Under the pieces are notes generated by a model. That model did not search any database. It was not told the DNA's origin and worked only from the letters and a program-made list of their open reading frames with translations. The translations under genes and the position numbers were made by a program. Positions 1-12,080 of a stretch of 64,000 nt of DNA are shown piece by piece (within the stretch, counting starts at the first letter, position 1; each line of letters opens with the position of its first letter). The DNA comes from Galaxea fascicularis (Eukaryota; Cnidaria; Anthozoa; Scleractinia; Euphylliidae). The DNA is taken from NCBI GenBank assembly GCA_948470475.1, contig OX419336.1, positions 39,019,420 to 39,083,419 of the forward strand, given 5' to 3'.

Positions 1-3000
1 TAATTTCAGAAACTACTACACTATTGATACGAGAAAAAGCAACGAAAGTTTACCTTCCTGGGGGTCCACCCGCGGTCCAAGCGCTGTGAACAACAAGTCA
101 GAGCAAAAACTTCTTAGTCATCGCCATTGATATAAAACGCCATAACGTTGCCAAGGGCAGCTTAGCGGCTGTGCAAGTTAAAACACGGCGCCAATTTTAC
201 GCCAAAAAATTCACTCTGTCTTTGTCTCACCTGTTGTGACCAAAGCTGGAAGACATGTTAAGGTTTTTAGCCTGTTACCTCGACGATTATTTCTATGTTG
301 TCTCAGGAAGAGACCAAACAGGTTACGCTGTTAAAACTAATGCTCAAACAGCGCTCTTCCGAAGTTTCCCAGTTCTCTTTGTTATTGGTTAGTACCGGTC
401 ATGTGACCAACGTAAACGAGAGGAGTCTGGAGCTGGCGCAGTGAGTGTCCAAATGTTGATACTTCCTTGATCAGAGGAGCTAATTTCTTCTTTCTTCGAT
501 TTTCAAGAAAAAGCCGTCGACCTTTCTCCCCGGAAGGGCAGGAGACTGCAAGTGTTTTTTATTTCCTGAAGAATATTTTTGGAAGAACTAACATACCTTC
601 CCTCAAAATAACACGATTTCAACTCTCCTCATTCTTCCGAGTACATTTTACAACATGTCAAAGATAAAAAAAAAAAACAAAAAAAACAAAAAAAACAAAA
701 ACAGGTAAATGAAAAGAAACTGAGCTTCACAAACGTTTGCCTTTTGCACCACAGAGAATCTTCTCCTCGTCTTAAACGCCAGCAGTTACTCTAATTTGAG
801 CAACCCTGTCTTCAATTCAATTTAATTTTAGATTCCATTATAAACACAGGCGCTGATTATCTTCTTCCAACAAGATAAAAACACATTTGTATTCCACGCG
901 GATGGTTTCAGTATTCTGCAGCTAGATTTGAACTCTCAGACTTGTACCTTGTGCAGTAGTTATGTTTCTATTTCTATTTCTTTTACTTTTTTATTTATAA
1001 TTTATCAATTTACTTTTTATCATCCATTCATTCATTCATTCGTTCATTCATTATCTCAGTGGTTAATTACCTTGTTCTACCTACCCAGAATACCCAGTAA
1101 TCATGCTTCGACTTTTCTTTCCTAGCCACCGTGCTTCGTTGCAAAAATAAAAAAAAAGACAAAAGACAAAAGAAAGAAAGAAAAAAAAAAACAAAACAAG
1201 GAAATGGACGAACGGTATTGACAATATAGGATTACTGATTGTTTCACCTGGATCTACTGACACAAGAACGTGCTCAGTCCGCCAAGGCACGACATACCAT
1301 GATAAAAAGCCTCATTAATAATGACAAGCACTCACGTTTTTGAGGATATAGCAACCGACGAACGGAAGCACTAGCGCTGATGAAGGTTCAACTATTTTAT
1401 GTACATCGATCAGTTGTGATATCTGCCGGGTGATATCTGTGATATGCAAAACAGCGTTACCGTTTAAAAAAACAGATACAGATAGAAAGAACTAGAATAA
1501 TTTTGCCTTTAAGCCTCAGGCGAAGCTTTCCTTAGAACCGATTCTCGGCTAAAAACGTATTTCTCCACTGAACTATCTCGATTGTAGCGTTCACTGCACC
1601 GCTGCCAATGAATCGGTAATTTCTGCTCTAACCGGTTGGAAACAAGGAAAAGCAAAGAAAAGGGTATTCCGAAATCCACCTCCCTCCCCCCTCCCCCCTC
1701 CCGCCAGTCTCATTGCTCTAAGCGTTTTCCTGATCAGAAATGTTTTTCTATCCATCCTTTCCTGGCTTCCTGTTTCTGAATTTCAATCAGAATCAAGGTT
1801 TTATCCCTTGATGATTTTTTCTGCATTTTCTCATTTGAGTCAGGTTTCGTGCAACATTTCTTTATTGAATAGAGAGTAATCGAACAACCGAAAGCGACTG
1901 TCTCACAACTGGCTAATTTCCAAGTACCTGGATTTTTAACTGGTACAAGACAAAAAGTGAAAACAAGGCAAGTAAAGATCAAAGGTGGACTTGTAACAAC
2001 ACATCACGGCAGCAATAAAGTATAGTTCTACGGAGTTCTGAAAGAAACCAAAAGGAACTTCATCCATCGTTGCCGAGTCGCTCAGTTTATTGAGGTGAGG
2101 ATACTACATTTATGTGACCCGGCATCGTGTGCTTCAGTAACATATGACTGGTCAGAGCGCCATATGTACCTAACCGACGCGTTCCTTCGTTTGAAATCTC
2201 AGGATCATAGCGCATTGTGCCGTCATCGTTACCAGGTTTTTTTGCATTATCACTTTCTTATATAGGCACTTGTATTTTTTTGAAGTTTGTTTTCTTTTTT
2301 CTTGGCTTTTTTTTTTCGCTATTTCATGTCACATGTTCAGTGAGGGGTTTATACAAGTTTTCAAATAGTGATGAACTCGTTGTATCTGGCCTTCTTCGTG
2401 CCATCTAGCTGTGCGCAGTATGATCTTCAGTTTGTGGTACCACGATGCACTATGAACTCCAATACCACATACACAGACCGTAACCTCGATACCAACATTA
2501 GAAAACGCGATTAGTAAAAGAATCAAACTGTTTTGACCCTCGATCATACGCTTTCTTTTCAAGTTTTGCAATGACGATGCTACTCAGGTTTGTTCATCAG
2601 ATTCGTACGGTTCTGTTTTCATCGGCGCTTGTGAAAACCAGGCCAACTTATGGTTCACTTCAGCTGTCATGACAGATGGAAAAAGAAATCTTCGCCAAAG
2701 GCTGTTCCACCAGGGAACTTTTTGACTAGCAAATTCGCATTTCACAGGTTTTTTATTCTCGAATATACAACGAGACCTGTCATGATTTCAGCTTAAGCAA
2801 ATCTTTTGGCAAAACAGCTATCTCGCTACCGAGAGAAGGTACCACTAGGAAAACATTCGAGTGGCCAAGCATGACTGTTGGTGTGTGCAAACAGCCAATT
2901 CACTCTGGCAAGCTTTTATGTTGTAGTGTGCAAGAAGAGATTTGGCCGGAACGAGTGCTAAAAAAGGTGTCACGAATAGCTTGCTCGTTTGTGAAAGTGT

Positions 3001-3499
3001 ACAAGCTTGTTGGTAATTGTTGAGACTAGATTATCACCAAAGTCCTATTCAACTTTTTGAAAGCTGCCACTGAAAACAACAAGCAAAAACCGCTGTCTGC
3101 CAGGGTCTCTGACTGAAATAGCTAATGATAAATAGCTACCTAGCCTCAATTCAGATGATCTCGTCATTGGGCGCTGAATGGCCTTTCGTCGTGCAGCCTT
3201 GGGCCGTCTCCTGTACCTTCTTGTGTAAATTATCAGAGGACACCTACCACCGTAAAAGGACCTGCCTTGTTTTAAAGGAGCAGAGGATGAAGCCCCTGGT
3301 GGGCGGAAAATCTTTCCGGGGGCGCCTTACCGTCAAGATCCCTGGGTGTAATTGACGTAATCTGTTTTAGTGACCATGCTCAAGCGCGGTCAACCCAATA
3401 GATGAAATTTAACTATAATTTATTTTCAAGCTTGCTGCTCATTGAAACAATGGAAAAATAATTTGTTACAGTAGAGGAGCATTAAAACTTTGCTCAAGC
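1..3499. other. No gene recognised
   Basis: Only short scattered frames, a (CATT)n run near 1021-1050, A-rich tracts near 665-705 and 1148-1195, and C-rich CCCTCCCCCC at 1681-1700. I see no exon with convincing splice sites on either strand. Confidence 0.6.
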
Positions 3500-3509
3500 T
3501 TTTATAAAC
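3500..3509 (+). promoter_or_regulatory. TATA-like box of the cystine-rich peptide gene
   Basis: TTTATAAA lies about 40 bases upstream of the ATG at 3545, implying a very short 5' untranslated region. A second AATAAATT just downstream is A/T-rich only. Position fits a core promoter; there is no experimental support. Confidence 0.4.
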
Positions 3510-3544
3510 AAATAAATTGCTCTTCTGCTTTTACACATCTTAGA

Positions 3545-3616
3545 ATGGCGGCCGGAACGATCTTACTTGTGTCTGTCTCTCTTATGGCGCTCACTGTTAA
3601 AGTCAGTCAGTCCCAG
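3545..3616 (+). CDS. Exon 1 of small secreted cystine-rich peptide gene: signal peptide
   Basis: ATG at 3545 opens 24 codons (MAAGTILLVSVSLMALTVKV then SQSQ) ending at a GTAAGG donor, phase 0. The hydrophobic core LLVSVSLMALTV is a signal peptide with likely cleavage before or near the QSQ end. A TATA-like box lies about 40 bases upstream. Signal peptide alone in exon 1 and mature peptide in exon 2 is the usual layout of small secreted cnidarian peptides. Confidence 0.7.
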
Positions 3617-4002
3617 GTAAGGCCGGATATCATAGAAACGATGTTTTGATTTGTAAATCTGCTGATTTCTCTTGTAGGTTTGTTCTTTATCTGGTCAGCT
3701 CATCCAATGGCATTGGAGTTGAATCCAGTATCTAGTTTTTTCCAGAGCGGCAGCCTCACACTGTCGTAGTCGTCGAGTTGCTGGACATTCAAGGAGTATA
3801 AGGTCTTAATTCGAATTGGTTGTAACCCAAGGTCTCGGCCAATATAGCGGTCATCTTGGGTCGTTTGATTTTGAATTTGCAGGTGGCTGTGTACCCCGGC
3901 AACAGGTTCTCGACGCTGGAAAACCGTCTGGAAGCAGCTTAGAGAGCGTCTTGCGAACACATTGAGAAAAGCTCTAAAAATGTATTTTATGTTCATATTT
4001 AG

Positions 4003-4335
4003 TTCCTTCCCTGGTGTGTGCAAGAAAATGGCTTGTGTCATTACAACTGGGAATGCTGCAACAATATGCTATGTAGTGATCATTTTGGTGTTGGCAAGTG
4101 CACATCTCTCAAGCCAAATCCTTCGGCCTGGCCTGGTCCCGCTTTCCCTGCCGGACCAGTGCCGTGGTATGGTCCATTTCCGCCTTGTTGTCCGCCAAAG
4201 AAGAAGTTGAAAAAGAAAAAAACGAAAACTAAGATTCTAATCAAAGTGTGTGGCGATCTAACCGGATTAGATGTCACGGCAAAGAAAAAGAGTGGCTTAT
4301 TGACAAAGTGTAAAACAAGAACAACAAAGGAATAG
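4003..4335 (+). CDS. Exon 2: cystine-knot-like mature peptide with Pro stretch and basic tail
   Basis: The phase 0 acceptor (CATATTTAG) leads into 110 codons ending at TAG. The first part has six cysteines spaced C-x6-C-x5-CC-x4-C-x8-C, compatible with an inhibitor cystine knot (seen as WCVQENGLCHYNWECC and CSDHFGVGKC). Then comes a Pro/Trp/Gly stretch (PNPSAWPGPAFPAGPVPWYG), a CC pair, a very basic run (KKKLKKKKTKTK) and a tail with two more cysteines. With exon 1 the precursor is 134 residues. The knot fold serves toxins, enzyme inhibitors and matrix peptides alike; function is unknown. Confidence 0.72.
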   Translation, partial: FLPWCVQENGLCHYNWECCNNMLCSDHFGVGKCTSLKPNPSAWPGPAFPAGPVPWYGPFPPCCPPKKKLKKKKTKTKILIKVCGDLTGLDVTAKKKSGLLTKCKTRTTKE

Positions 4336-4494
4336 TCACAAGAAACAAACAAGCTCGGTTCAGTTCAACTATTTACGGGACTTGGTCACCTTGCGTTTCA
4401 AACATTTAATCAGTAAGAAGAACTCAACAAACCGTAAACTGGAGAAACATGGTAGTGAATTATTAATTTCAGTCATGTACACCTGTCCAACACA

Positions 4495-4500
4495 AATAAA
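4495..4500 (+). terminator. Poly(A) signal AATAAA of the cystine-rich peptide gene
   Basis: A canonical AATAAA occurs about 160 bases after the stop codon at 4335, a normal 3' untranslated length. Confidence 0.5.
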
Positions 4501-5008
4501 GTTGAACGCAATTTGCGATGAGTAGTAATATACTTTACTAAACCGATCATTCCCCGAGTGCGTGTCTTGACAATCTACCTGGCCACTAGCACATATATAA
4601 GCAACGAGGACGGCGACGTCAAACGGGACGCCGTAAAACAAATTAGGTTTAATAAGCAAAACCAATCGCTCTGCACGTGAGTTTTACATTTTGGTACATT
4701 TCGTTGCCGTCCTCTGCAAGACAACGACGTCCGACAATGATCAAATTTTAGGTTTTCTCGAGAACGTGACCGTACGACTGCAAGGTTTTCCTTCTTTTTT
4801 TTTTGCTTTAACTGATTAACACCGTTCACAGTAATTTAGACTCTGGACAGCACGCAAAACGTTACGAAAACGAGAAGTTACATTTTGAAATCCATAATTT
4901 TATCTGTATAATCTATATCTAGGAACTGCACGTGGGGCAGTTGTCATTGCAAGGGTCGTTCTCCACCGTTAACGTCTGTCTCTCTCTGTTTCCAGGGCTA
5001 AGTCTGGG

Positions 5009-5690
5009 CTAAAGTCGTGGTCTGAAGAACTTCAATGACTGTTTCCCATGCCTGACACTATTAAATCGTGGAATATAAAAATCAGAATTTCTTAGATAGT
5101 AATTAGATGGCGTTCCACTGAATAGGTCCAGAATATTCACAGGGAGCAACTTATGTTTGACCTTGAACATAAATATTGCTATATCTTGAAGACGCTTATT
5201 ATATAAGGTAGTAAGGTTAGCGCGTTTTAATAAGTTGTTGTATGACAAACTCCAGTTGCAGAAAACCGCCCTGAGGCCTCTTTCGTTCACGCGCTCCAGT
5301 TTCCTTCTATCCGAAGCCTTTTACAAAAATGCCAGACTAGGCTGTAATATGTAAGATGGGGTAAAATTGCTGTCTTATAAATCTGAAGTTTGGCTTCGGT
5401 AGGGATCAGTTTCCTAAGCCTCATTAAAACACCAAGCAGCCTACTTGCCTTTTTTACAGATGGCTGAAATATGTTCTGAAAAATGCAGATCCTTATCTAT
5501 AGTAACACCAGATAATTTAAGTTCCTCAGTGATGTTAATGAGATGGCCGTTTATGTCTAACGTCGGCTGGGATGGGTTGTGTTTACTTCCGATGATCATA
5601 GCTTGATACTTGTTCAAGTTGCCAACCAAATGGTTTTCTTTGTACCATGCCGACATTCGTTCCCCTTCATACTTGATCCTCTCCATAAGA
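5009..5690 (-). pseudogene. Broken LINE reverse transcriptase, C-terminal part
   Basis: Two frames on the minus strand carry typical non-LTR retrotransposon reverse-transcriptase ends. The upstream part (5441-5686) has WYKENHLVGNLNKYQAMIIG and LSGVTIDKDLHFSEHISAIC. The downstream part (5009-5290) has NERGLRAVFCNWSLSYNNLL and LQDIAIFMFKVKHKLLPVNI. Between them the frame shifts, though homologous coding (MRLRKLIPTEAKLQIYKTAI) is still readable. It is 5'-truncated and inactive. The family is CR1/L2-like by general pattern only. Confidence 0.8.
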
Positions 5691-6040
5691 ACATCGATGT
5701 TACTATGAGCATAATAGAGTTGCTTAAGTTCCCTTTTAGCTCCATAAAAGCTGGATAACCGCTACTTCAAGTTTAACAACAAGTCACGAGTGACTTGAAA
5801 TGATTACATTGTTTTTTATGAGGTGTGTAGAATATTGCATTGATGTTTATTTCATTTATGATGCCGATTTGTTTTACATACAATTAATTTGAAACAGTTA
5901 GAAATTGTATTTGGTAAAGCAAAGCACCTTTCCCACCGTCTTGTACTATTAACAATATCTTTACAATGCGTTAAGGTCCCAAAATACGTCCGTCCGACTC
6001 AACCCAACCGGACCTCAAACGGCACTTCTCGCTTCGATTG

Positions 6041-6320
6041 CATACATACCTCTTACTAACCAAGTTCGAGGTCCGTACTGTGGTACGGACCGAGTTTTTT
6101 CCCAAGAGTGAAGCGCGTAGGCCATAAATCAACGGGAAAAACCGAGGATCCGTAACGTATAGTACGGACTGAGAAAATGAAGTTAGTAAGATATTTACTA
6201 CATCTCTGAGGTTAATCGAGCGCGCGGGAAAGCAAACTTTTTCCAATTTAGTGGGCCGTACAGTAGAATACAGCCAGCAAAATTGACCAATCACAGCGCG
6301 CGTACTCACTAAGAGACATA
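6041..6320 (+). repeat. Dispersed repeat, copy A
   Basis: Shares CATACCTCTTACTAAC, GTTCGAGGTCCGTACTGT, GACCGAGTTTTTTCCC and ATTGACCAATCACAGCGCG with the copy at 29361. An internal inverted pair (GAGGTCCGTACTG against CAGTACGGACC in copy C) gives a foldback. Likely a non-autonomous transposon. Confidence 0.78.
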
Positions 6321-6568
6321 ACCCCGTTAAAAGGTCCGGCTTTCCTTTGGTCTACTGTCGATTGATCTGACACTTCTCTATTCCCTAATATCTTTGACTT
6401 ATGGCATTTTCCTTATAAAAGCCCTTCAAAACACAAAAAGATGTATTTGGTTTGAAATCGGAAACTGGTTTGCGTGTTGTTGATGATGATGATGAGGCAT
6501 TATTTATTTAGACGGGGGGGGGGGGAGGAAGGGAAAAATATTTTGATAGATGCAAAAAAAAATGGTAG

Positions 6569-6592
6569 GCCCTCCCTCCCTCCCTCCCTCCT
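6569..6592. repeat. (TCCC)n tract in a pyrimidine-rich region
   Basis: CCCTCCCTCCCTCCCTCCCT-type repeat, with poly-G at 6514-6526 and several C-rich tracts to 7075. Non-coding. Confidence 0.85.
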
Positions 6593-7149
6593 CAGGTCTA
6601 AAAATGGCAAGTAGTCCCCCCTCTTAATTCAATATTTCATTGATGACCCCCCACCCATTTTTCCCTTTTGATTTATTTCCGTATTTGCATCATATAGATA
6701 TGACTAGCGAGTGCCAAAAAATACACCTGGCGAATGTCTGGTTTGAGCAAAGACGAAATTACCTCGTAAATCATTGAAATGTCACTGCGTACCCTATCAG
6801 ATAGCCTAATAAGTTATAAAATCAGCGCCGGTATCGCAGCAATGAAGTTTATGACAATATTCTTCTAACTGGGTTGTCAATCTTCACCGCCTGGATCTTT
6901 GAAATTAATTTATTTCGTAAAAGTAATCCCATTTGCAAAAGCACCGACAAAACCCCTTGCAAAACCTAAAAGGTGATGATCTCCCCATTAATTGTTTTAA
7001 AAAAATAGCCCCCCCCTCTAGCCAATCTAAAACAGCCTTGACCCACCCCCCTTCTTTTTTCCCTCCCCCCCTCTACATAAATAATGACAGGTCCCTAACT
7101 AATAAGAAATTTGACATTTACACCACAAAAATCAGCAGATATCTAGTTT

Positions 7150-7320
7150 TGGGCCATACTCTACTGTGCGCCCGCTATATTTGAACGTTTCCTTTTCCGC
7201 GCGCCTGATTAACCTCAGAGATATCATAACTAATTTACTTACCTCGTTTTCTCGATCCGTATTGCAAGTTACAGATCCTCGTTTTTTCCCGTTGATTTAT
7301 GGCCTGAGCGCAGGTCCCAT
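7150..7320 (-). repeat. Dispersed repeat, copy B (reverse, partial)
   Basis: The reverse complement matches copies A and C (GGCCATAAATCAACGGGAAA, ACGAGGATC, AGTAAATTAGTTATGATATC, CGCGCGGAAAAGGAAA). It is truncated at the end nearest 7320. Confidence 0.65.
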
Positions 7321-7952
7321 CAAAAATGTGGAGCGGAAAGCTCGAAAGCTTGTGGACCAGTGATTCCATTTTCCCCAGGCTTTAATTCTCATCTCGCTTT
7401 AGATTTTACGCGCATTTTTCCCGTGTGTGATCAGAGAATGATTGCAAGCATCATGCATTTAAAGTTTTCTTTATTGCACAGTATTTACATTCCTCAACAT
7501 ACCATTGTGGTACAATGTCGTTTTAGCTCACTAGAAGACTAATTTCTGACTGAGAAACTCTCTAATTCATCTCCAACCTAAAAATAAGCTATTTATCATA
7601 TATCTTGTCAAGTAACACTTTGTTTGAGGCAGCATTCCAATCGAAAAAAAAAACATACTGAATAGATATTTATGAAATCGTTGTTTTGCATGTAGATCTG
7701 TCCTTCTTTTTTCCTTTAAGTGGTATAGGCTTTCGGAGGAAAAAAACGAATGAACACCACATGTATTTGTTCCCTGTTCTTCTGTGCAGAAGCAGTGGCG
7801 CGGTCCCAATGAGGGAATTCACGACTTCTTTTGTTTGGAGGGTAAAAAGATTCGCTCCAGTCCTACCCTTCCACGCAATAAAAAACTATGACGTCCCTCC
7901 ACATGGATAGTTAAAAATAGTCTTAATTCAGTTTCATGTCTTCAAACTTACA

Positions 7953-7988
7953 TCAACGATCTTTTTTGCTGTTGTAATCTACAGTGAT
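7953..7988 (-). CDS. Possible terminal exon: PLAT strand ending at a TGA
   Basis: After a TATTATTTTAG acceptor a phase-0 frame reads ITVDYNSKKDR and then TGA. It joins to the previous exon as WFLEK-ITVDYNSKKDR, which fits the next PLAT strand. Where PLAT domains usually have Trp, this has the TGA stop, and a consensus GTAAGT donor lies two bases after it. Either the protein ends here with a shortened PLAT domain or this is a decayed exon. It is short, so chance is possible. Confidence 0.35.
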   Translation of the reverse strand: MTVDYNSKKDR

Positions 7989-9425
7989 CTAAAATAATAT
8001 CGCTAACTTACACGTGACAACCTCGGATTTGGCTATTTGACGTTAGCGTCTTTCCGAAGACTGCAAAGACCTCTAACTTGTCTAATATCAGTTACGTCCA
8101 TGGAAGTCATAATTGGGAAACTGCACTTCAAGTTTACTCTTTCAGGATGTCACTTACTTCAATATATAGTGTCTTAATTGTTCTGAAAAGTTTTAGAGAC
8201 TTACCCTCTCAAATGAATGTCTTCACTAAACATAGAAAGAAAATTCTATCCTTGCCACGAAGCAAAACCGTCTTGGAGAAAATAAAATAGTGACTGTCAG
8301 AGTTCGTGGGAACGTCACTCCTCGTAATTCTGTTTCGTGACATATAAAGCCAACTTAAGTATAATTTCTTTTATCAGCTCAGTGAAACTATCTCTGTAGT
8401 GGATCATAAAAAAGAGGATTTGAAGTAGTTCGTCCCCCTGCGGCGAGACACCTGATGTTTGAATCATGACATTGACGCTACCTCGTTCCCAGGTTACTCT
8501 TTCAGCAACCTGGGAGTGAGGTTGGATGGAGTACAGTAAGTCACGTCACTGGTCTTTTTGTTTTCTGTAAGTCTTTGCTGTCAGCGGTCGTTTGTAATTT
8601 GTCGGTTACCCTTCATGTGATACAGCTGTCTATAAGTCAAATTAATAGAAATGAGCGTTATTACAAAAAAATTCTATTAAGTTTATTAAACACAAGGCTG
8701 TCCTTAAAAATCACTGATACAATTAATACAATGTAGCAAATTAGATATTTATATCAATGACTGAATCTCTCTTTTCCACTGCTACTTACAAAATTGCGTT
8801 TGAAAAATATTGAACAATTGCTTTTTTCTCATAATATCAACATGACTCGCTTTGTATAATGTTTTCTAATTGAAACCTTGAGTTAAAGTAGTCGTATTAA
8901 TTTTTAATAAGTAGCTTGGAGTTTCCAATAAAAAAAATGAATCTTACATCATTAAGTTAAATCTTGCAGCGCTCATTCTGAGCATACAAATAAATGAGGC
9001 CATGGCTAAGTTAATGCTGTGCGATGTGACAGCGTCGACAAACTACCGGGGTAAAAATATGTTGCCTCTACCCAGTTTTTCCTAAACAAAATAACTAAGG
9101 TCACTTCATCTTTTCAAATTATATCTCAAAATGTTTGATGATCCTGGACTCAAATTCATTTCAGGTCGATTTCTTTGCAGCGAACTGAATAAGCGGTATG
9201 AACTGATCAAACATGCACCTGACACTTTTACCAAGACGAAAGATCACATTCCGTTAACTACATATTCTTGATCAAGGCCAAGCTGAACAAATGGGTAAGG
9301 ATCAGTCATATGCAGAATGAAGGAAGACAGGGAAGGGGTGTGAAACCAACAGTTAGATGGCGTCCACAGAAAGAAATTAAAAACAAAACCAAGAGATTTT
9401 TCTCTCTCGTTCGAACTTCCTATGT
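7989..9425. other. No gene recognised; likely intron or flank of the large gene
   Basis: AT-rich sequence without long frames. If the candidate exon at 7953 is real this is the last intron, otherwise part of the downstream flank or unfound 3' exons. A short phase-0 frame after TTATTCAG near 9198 (FAAKKST then stop) is an alternative, weaker terminal exon. Confidence 0.4.
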
Positions 9426-9580
9426 AGGGCCGTAGCCAGACGAGGCAAGATCTGCGATCGCCGAAGGCGCGAGTCGCTGGAGGGAAGTCTGGGGCATGCC
9501 CCGCATTTTTTCAGTAAAAGTCAATCTTTTTTAGTCATGAGTCCAAGTCCCTCGTCTTGCCTCATGAAGGCTACGGCCCT
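9426..9580. mobile_element. MITE with AGGGCCGTAGCC ends
   Basis: AGGGCCGTAGCC at the left returns as GGCTACGGCCCT at the right, and GACGAGGCAAGA pairs with TCTTGCCTC plus an insertion. No coding content. Confidence 0.75.
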
Positions 9581-9815
9581 GCTATGCATCTGATGCTTTA
9601 TATAAAGCTATTTGAGATAAAAGAACAATATTTAAAAAAAAAGTATGTCAATGTGTCATCAGCACAGAAAAGATAGGTTGCAATAGGCAGTCAAACGTTT
9701 AAGCACAAACTATACGAAGCCGCGAGCCATTCAAGGTAGAACATGTCTTTGGAGAATCGCAATAAACATGGAAACATGCGCACAAAGCGCAGATTCGCTA
9801 AAACGTGATTTGATA

Positions 9816-10004
9816 GGCCATTTCCGAAATACCTCAGGCCTCTTTTTTAAAGCGAGTCTTCGTGCTCATCCTTTCATATGCAAATCAATTTCATTCACAC
9901 GCAAATTAAACTCATTTTCATGTGAATGAACATTGATTTGCATATGGAAAGTGAGCACCAAGACTTACTTTGAAAAAGAGGCCTGACGTAATTCAGAAAT
10001 GGCC
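9816..10004. mobile_element. MITE of the GGCCATTTCC family, copy 1
   Basis: It begins GGCCATTTCCGAA and ends TTCAGAAATGGCC with TA on each side. The arms pair along their length (AGGCCTC...AAAGCGAGTC against its complement). It shares ends and the AAAGCGAGTCT core with copies at 15331 and 56897. A TA flank suggests a Tc1/mariner-type or similar transposase. Confidence 0.85.
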
Positions 10005-10881
10005 TATTAGCTTTGGCCTTTTTAGCCGAATGAAACAACACGTATGATCGTGGATGATTTGCGGTGGCCAAATGATGCGCTTAACATGCGCGCGAGTTTG
10101 TAGTCTGCCACAGCGGACGCAGGCAGTTGACCCCTGTCCAAACGAAAGTGGTATTTCTCTTTTGCAGACTCATCGATTAACAACTCACAGTTTGTTCTTC
10201 TAGGCCTTAATCAAAGTTGTTTCGCAATGTGTTAATTGGATGCTATCTTCAATTTTTTTAAAAAAAAATCTAACTCTTAGCTGATAAACCACCGAAACGT
10301 CTTGATTTGAACGTTTAACTCTGTGAAGTTAGGTGTCAAGAAATTCAACGAGGTGGTTGTGGTCAGTCAGGCGTTTTTTTCCCATCAAACTTGTTAAAAT
10401 AAAACCTAATTTACCTTTCAGCAAATGAGAGAGCTTGTACCATGCAACTCTGTTGCTGTCGTGAAGGTTACATTGAGTCAAGTAACCTGTCATTACCTTA
10501 TTAACATGCGCAGTAGGCACTATGAGTGCAGTAGTCTCAGGAGTCTTTCTGTTTTCCCGCCTCCTTGGGTCTCACTTAGCCATTCTTTGCAAGGAAACTG
10601 GTATTTGCGTCCATTTTCATCCGTTACTGTTACCTGTCAACGAAAGAGTAGCAACGAAATTGCTCTGTACAAACTTTTTGGAGTGCAGCTCGCATTACAA
10701 CGCTAAATAAAATTAGAAAACTATACGAGGTCGAAACGCGTAACCTTACCACTTACGTCCAAACCAATCCTTCCGAAAGTACAACTTTATGACAGTTCAA
10801 TATTAAGTTTCTCTGAGGTATTTCATTGATTTAAAAATTGGTCCAGGGGATCAAGAAATGGGGCCAAGAAATAGAAGTTAC
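10005..10881. other. No confident gene
   Basis: On the minus strand 10420-10500 has AAG then VMTGYLTQCNLHDSNRVAWY to a GTAAAT donor. The phase is compatible with following the PLAT exon, but there is no PLAT similarity. Otherwise nothing is recognised. Confidence 0.35.
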
Positions 10882-10984
10882 CTTTTCCAGGAACCAGCTG
10901 GGTGTTGTCCCAGAGTTATCATGAAGTATTCTAACTTGTCTCAGCTTACCAAGATCAGGTAATATCAGAGTATTGGTATCATTT
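10882..10984 (-). CDS. Exon: PLAT/LH2 domain, part 2
   Basis: A 103-base exon, phase 2 in and phase 0 out, donor GTAACTTC. It encodes NDTNTLILPDLGKLRQVRIL then HDNSGTTPSWFLEK. The LGkl-qvrI-HDNsG--psWfLekV segment is the conserved middle of PLAT. The final strands of the domain must lie further left. Confidence 0.88.
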
Positions 10985-12080
10985 CTGTTGAAAACAGAGG
11001 GAAAATACGTGCTATCATTTAGCAATGGTAAAGGAATGGTCTTCCTAAGAGGTTGGGAAGATATTTGACTTGAAATCTAAGTTACGCGATTTTCTACTCA
11101 AAGGATGTTGTATGCTGAGTCAAGCCATAATCAGAATTCAATCAGGTTTCTCGAACGATTCATTTTAGGCCTCATATTGTACAGCCATTCCATGAATACC
11201 AAACAGCTGATTTTTGAGGTCAAGAAAGATTGGTTAACCCATTGGCGTTTCCCTTGTGCGTCCGGATAGCAGTTTCTTTGATCTCAAGCATGCATTATTG
11301 TCTTAGAAAACAGGGAATACTATCATCTAAGTGGTAAATAAAGGAAAATCAGCAACTTCTTTTATAATCTCTTTCTACGCGACATGACATGACATGACAT
11401 CCGGGGCGTAGCTGCCCGGACGCACGGACCTGAAGAAGCAGGAAATAAAATTAAAAGAAAATGAAACATAAGACAGTTTAAGTCCCAAGGGAAATTGAAA
11501 CCAATGCTTGTTCGAAAAAGTCTGGAGGATAATAAGGTGTATTATTAGAAACGTGGAAGAGGTGAATCAAGGCATATGATCAAGATTTGGGACTGGCATG
11601 GGGGCGGGGGGAAGGGGGATTTGGAAACCTGTAGGTTCCTCTGGAAAATATCTGGCCACGACCCTGCACATAACATAACATATGACAAAAAGAGCGTGGG
11701 ATTTTGGGGGTTTTATGTGTGGAGGTGAAAAACACAAGGCCAACGACTTAACGTCACTACTCAATGATGCGGCCATCGAGGCTGGGGCAGAGTCACCAGC
11801 ATAATCTAATATTAAGACCTCGGTTTGTGGTACAGTCTGGGATCAGTAAACATACTACCTTCGGCGCAGCCGGAACGCTTAACAACTGAACGAATCTGGC
11901 GGCGGTTGTTTGCATAGTTTGGGAAGGCATTGAGAAGAAAGAAAGAAAAGTGGAGAAATAAGGTGACTTTCCTTCCACTTTGTCCCCTCCGCTGCTCCTT
12001 CACCACAGCTAGGCTACACAAGTAGGCTTGGAGTCTAAGGAAAAACCAAAGGCCATATTTTGGCTCTTGGAGAAACTTAC

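Noticed and set aside
5971..6309. Minus frame of 112 codons
   Set aside because: It lies across copy A of the dispersed repeat, and a similar frame appears in copy B, so it is repeat sequence and not a gene.
10329..10520. Minus frame considered as the missing PLAT C-terminus
   Set aside because: Phase would fit, but the sequence lacks the FxCxxW pattern of PLAT ends. The 7953-7988 segment fits better, though weakly.
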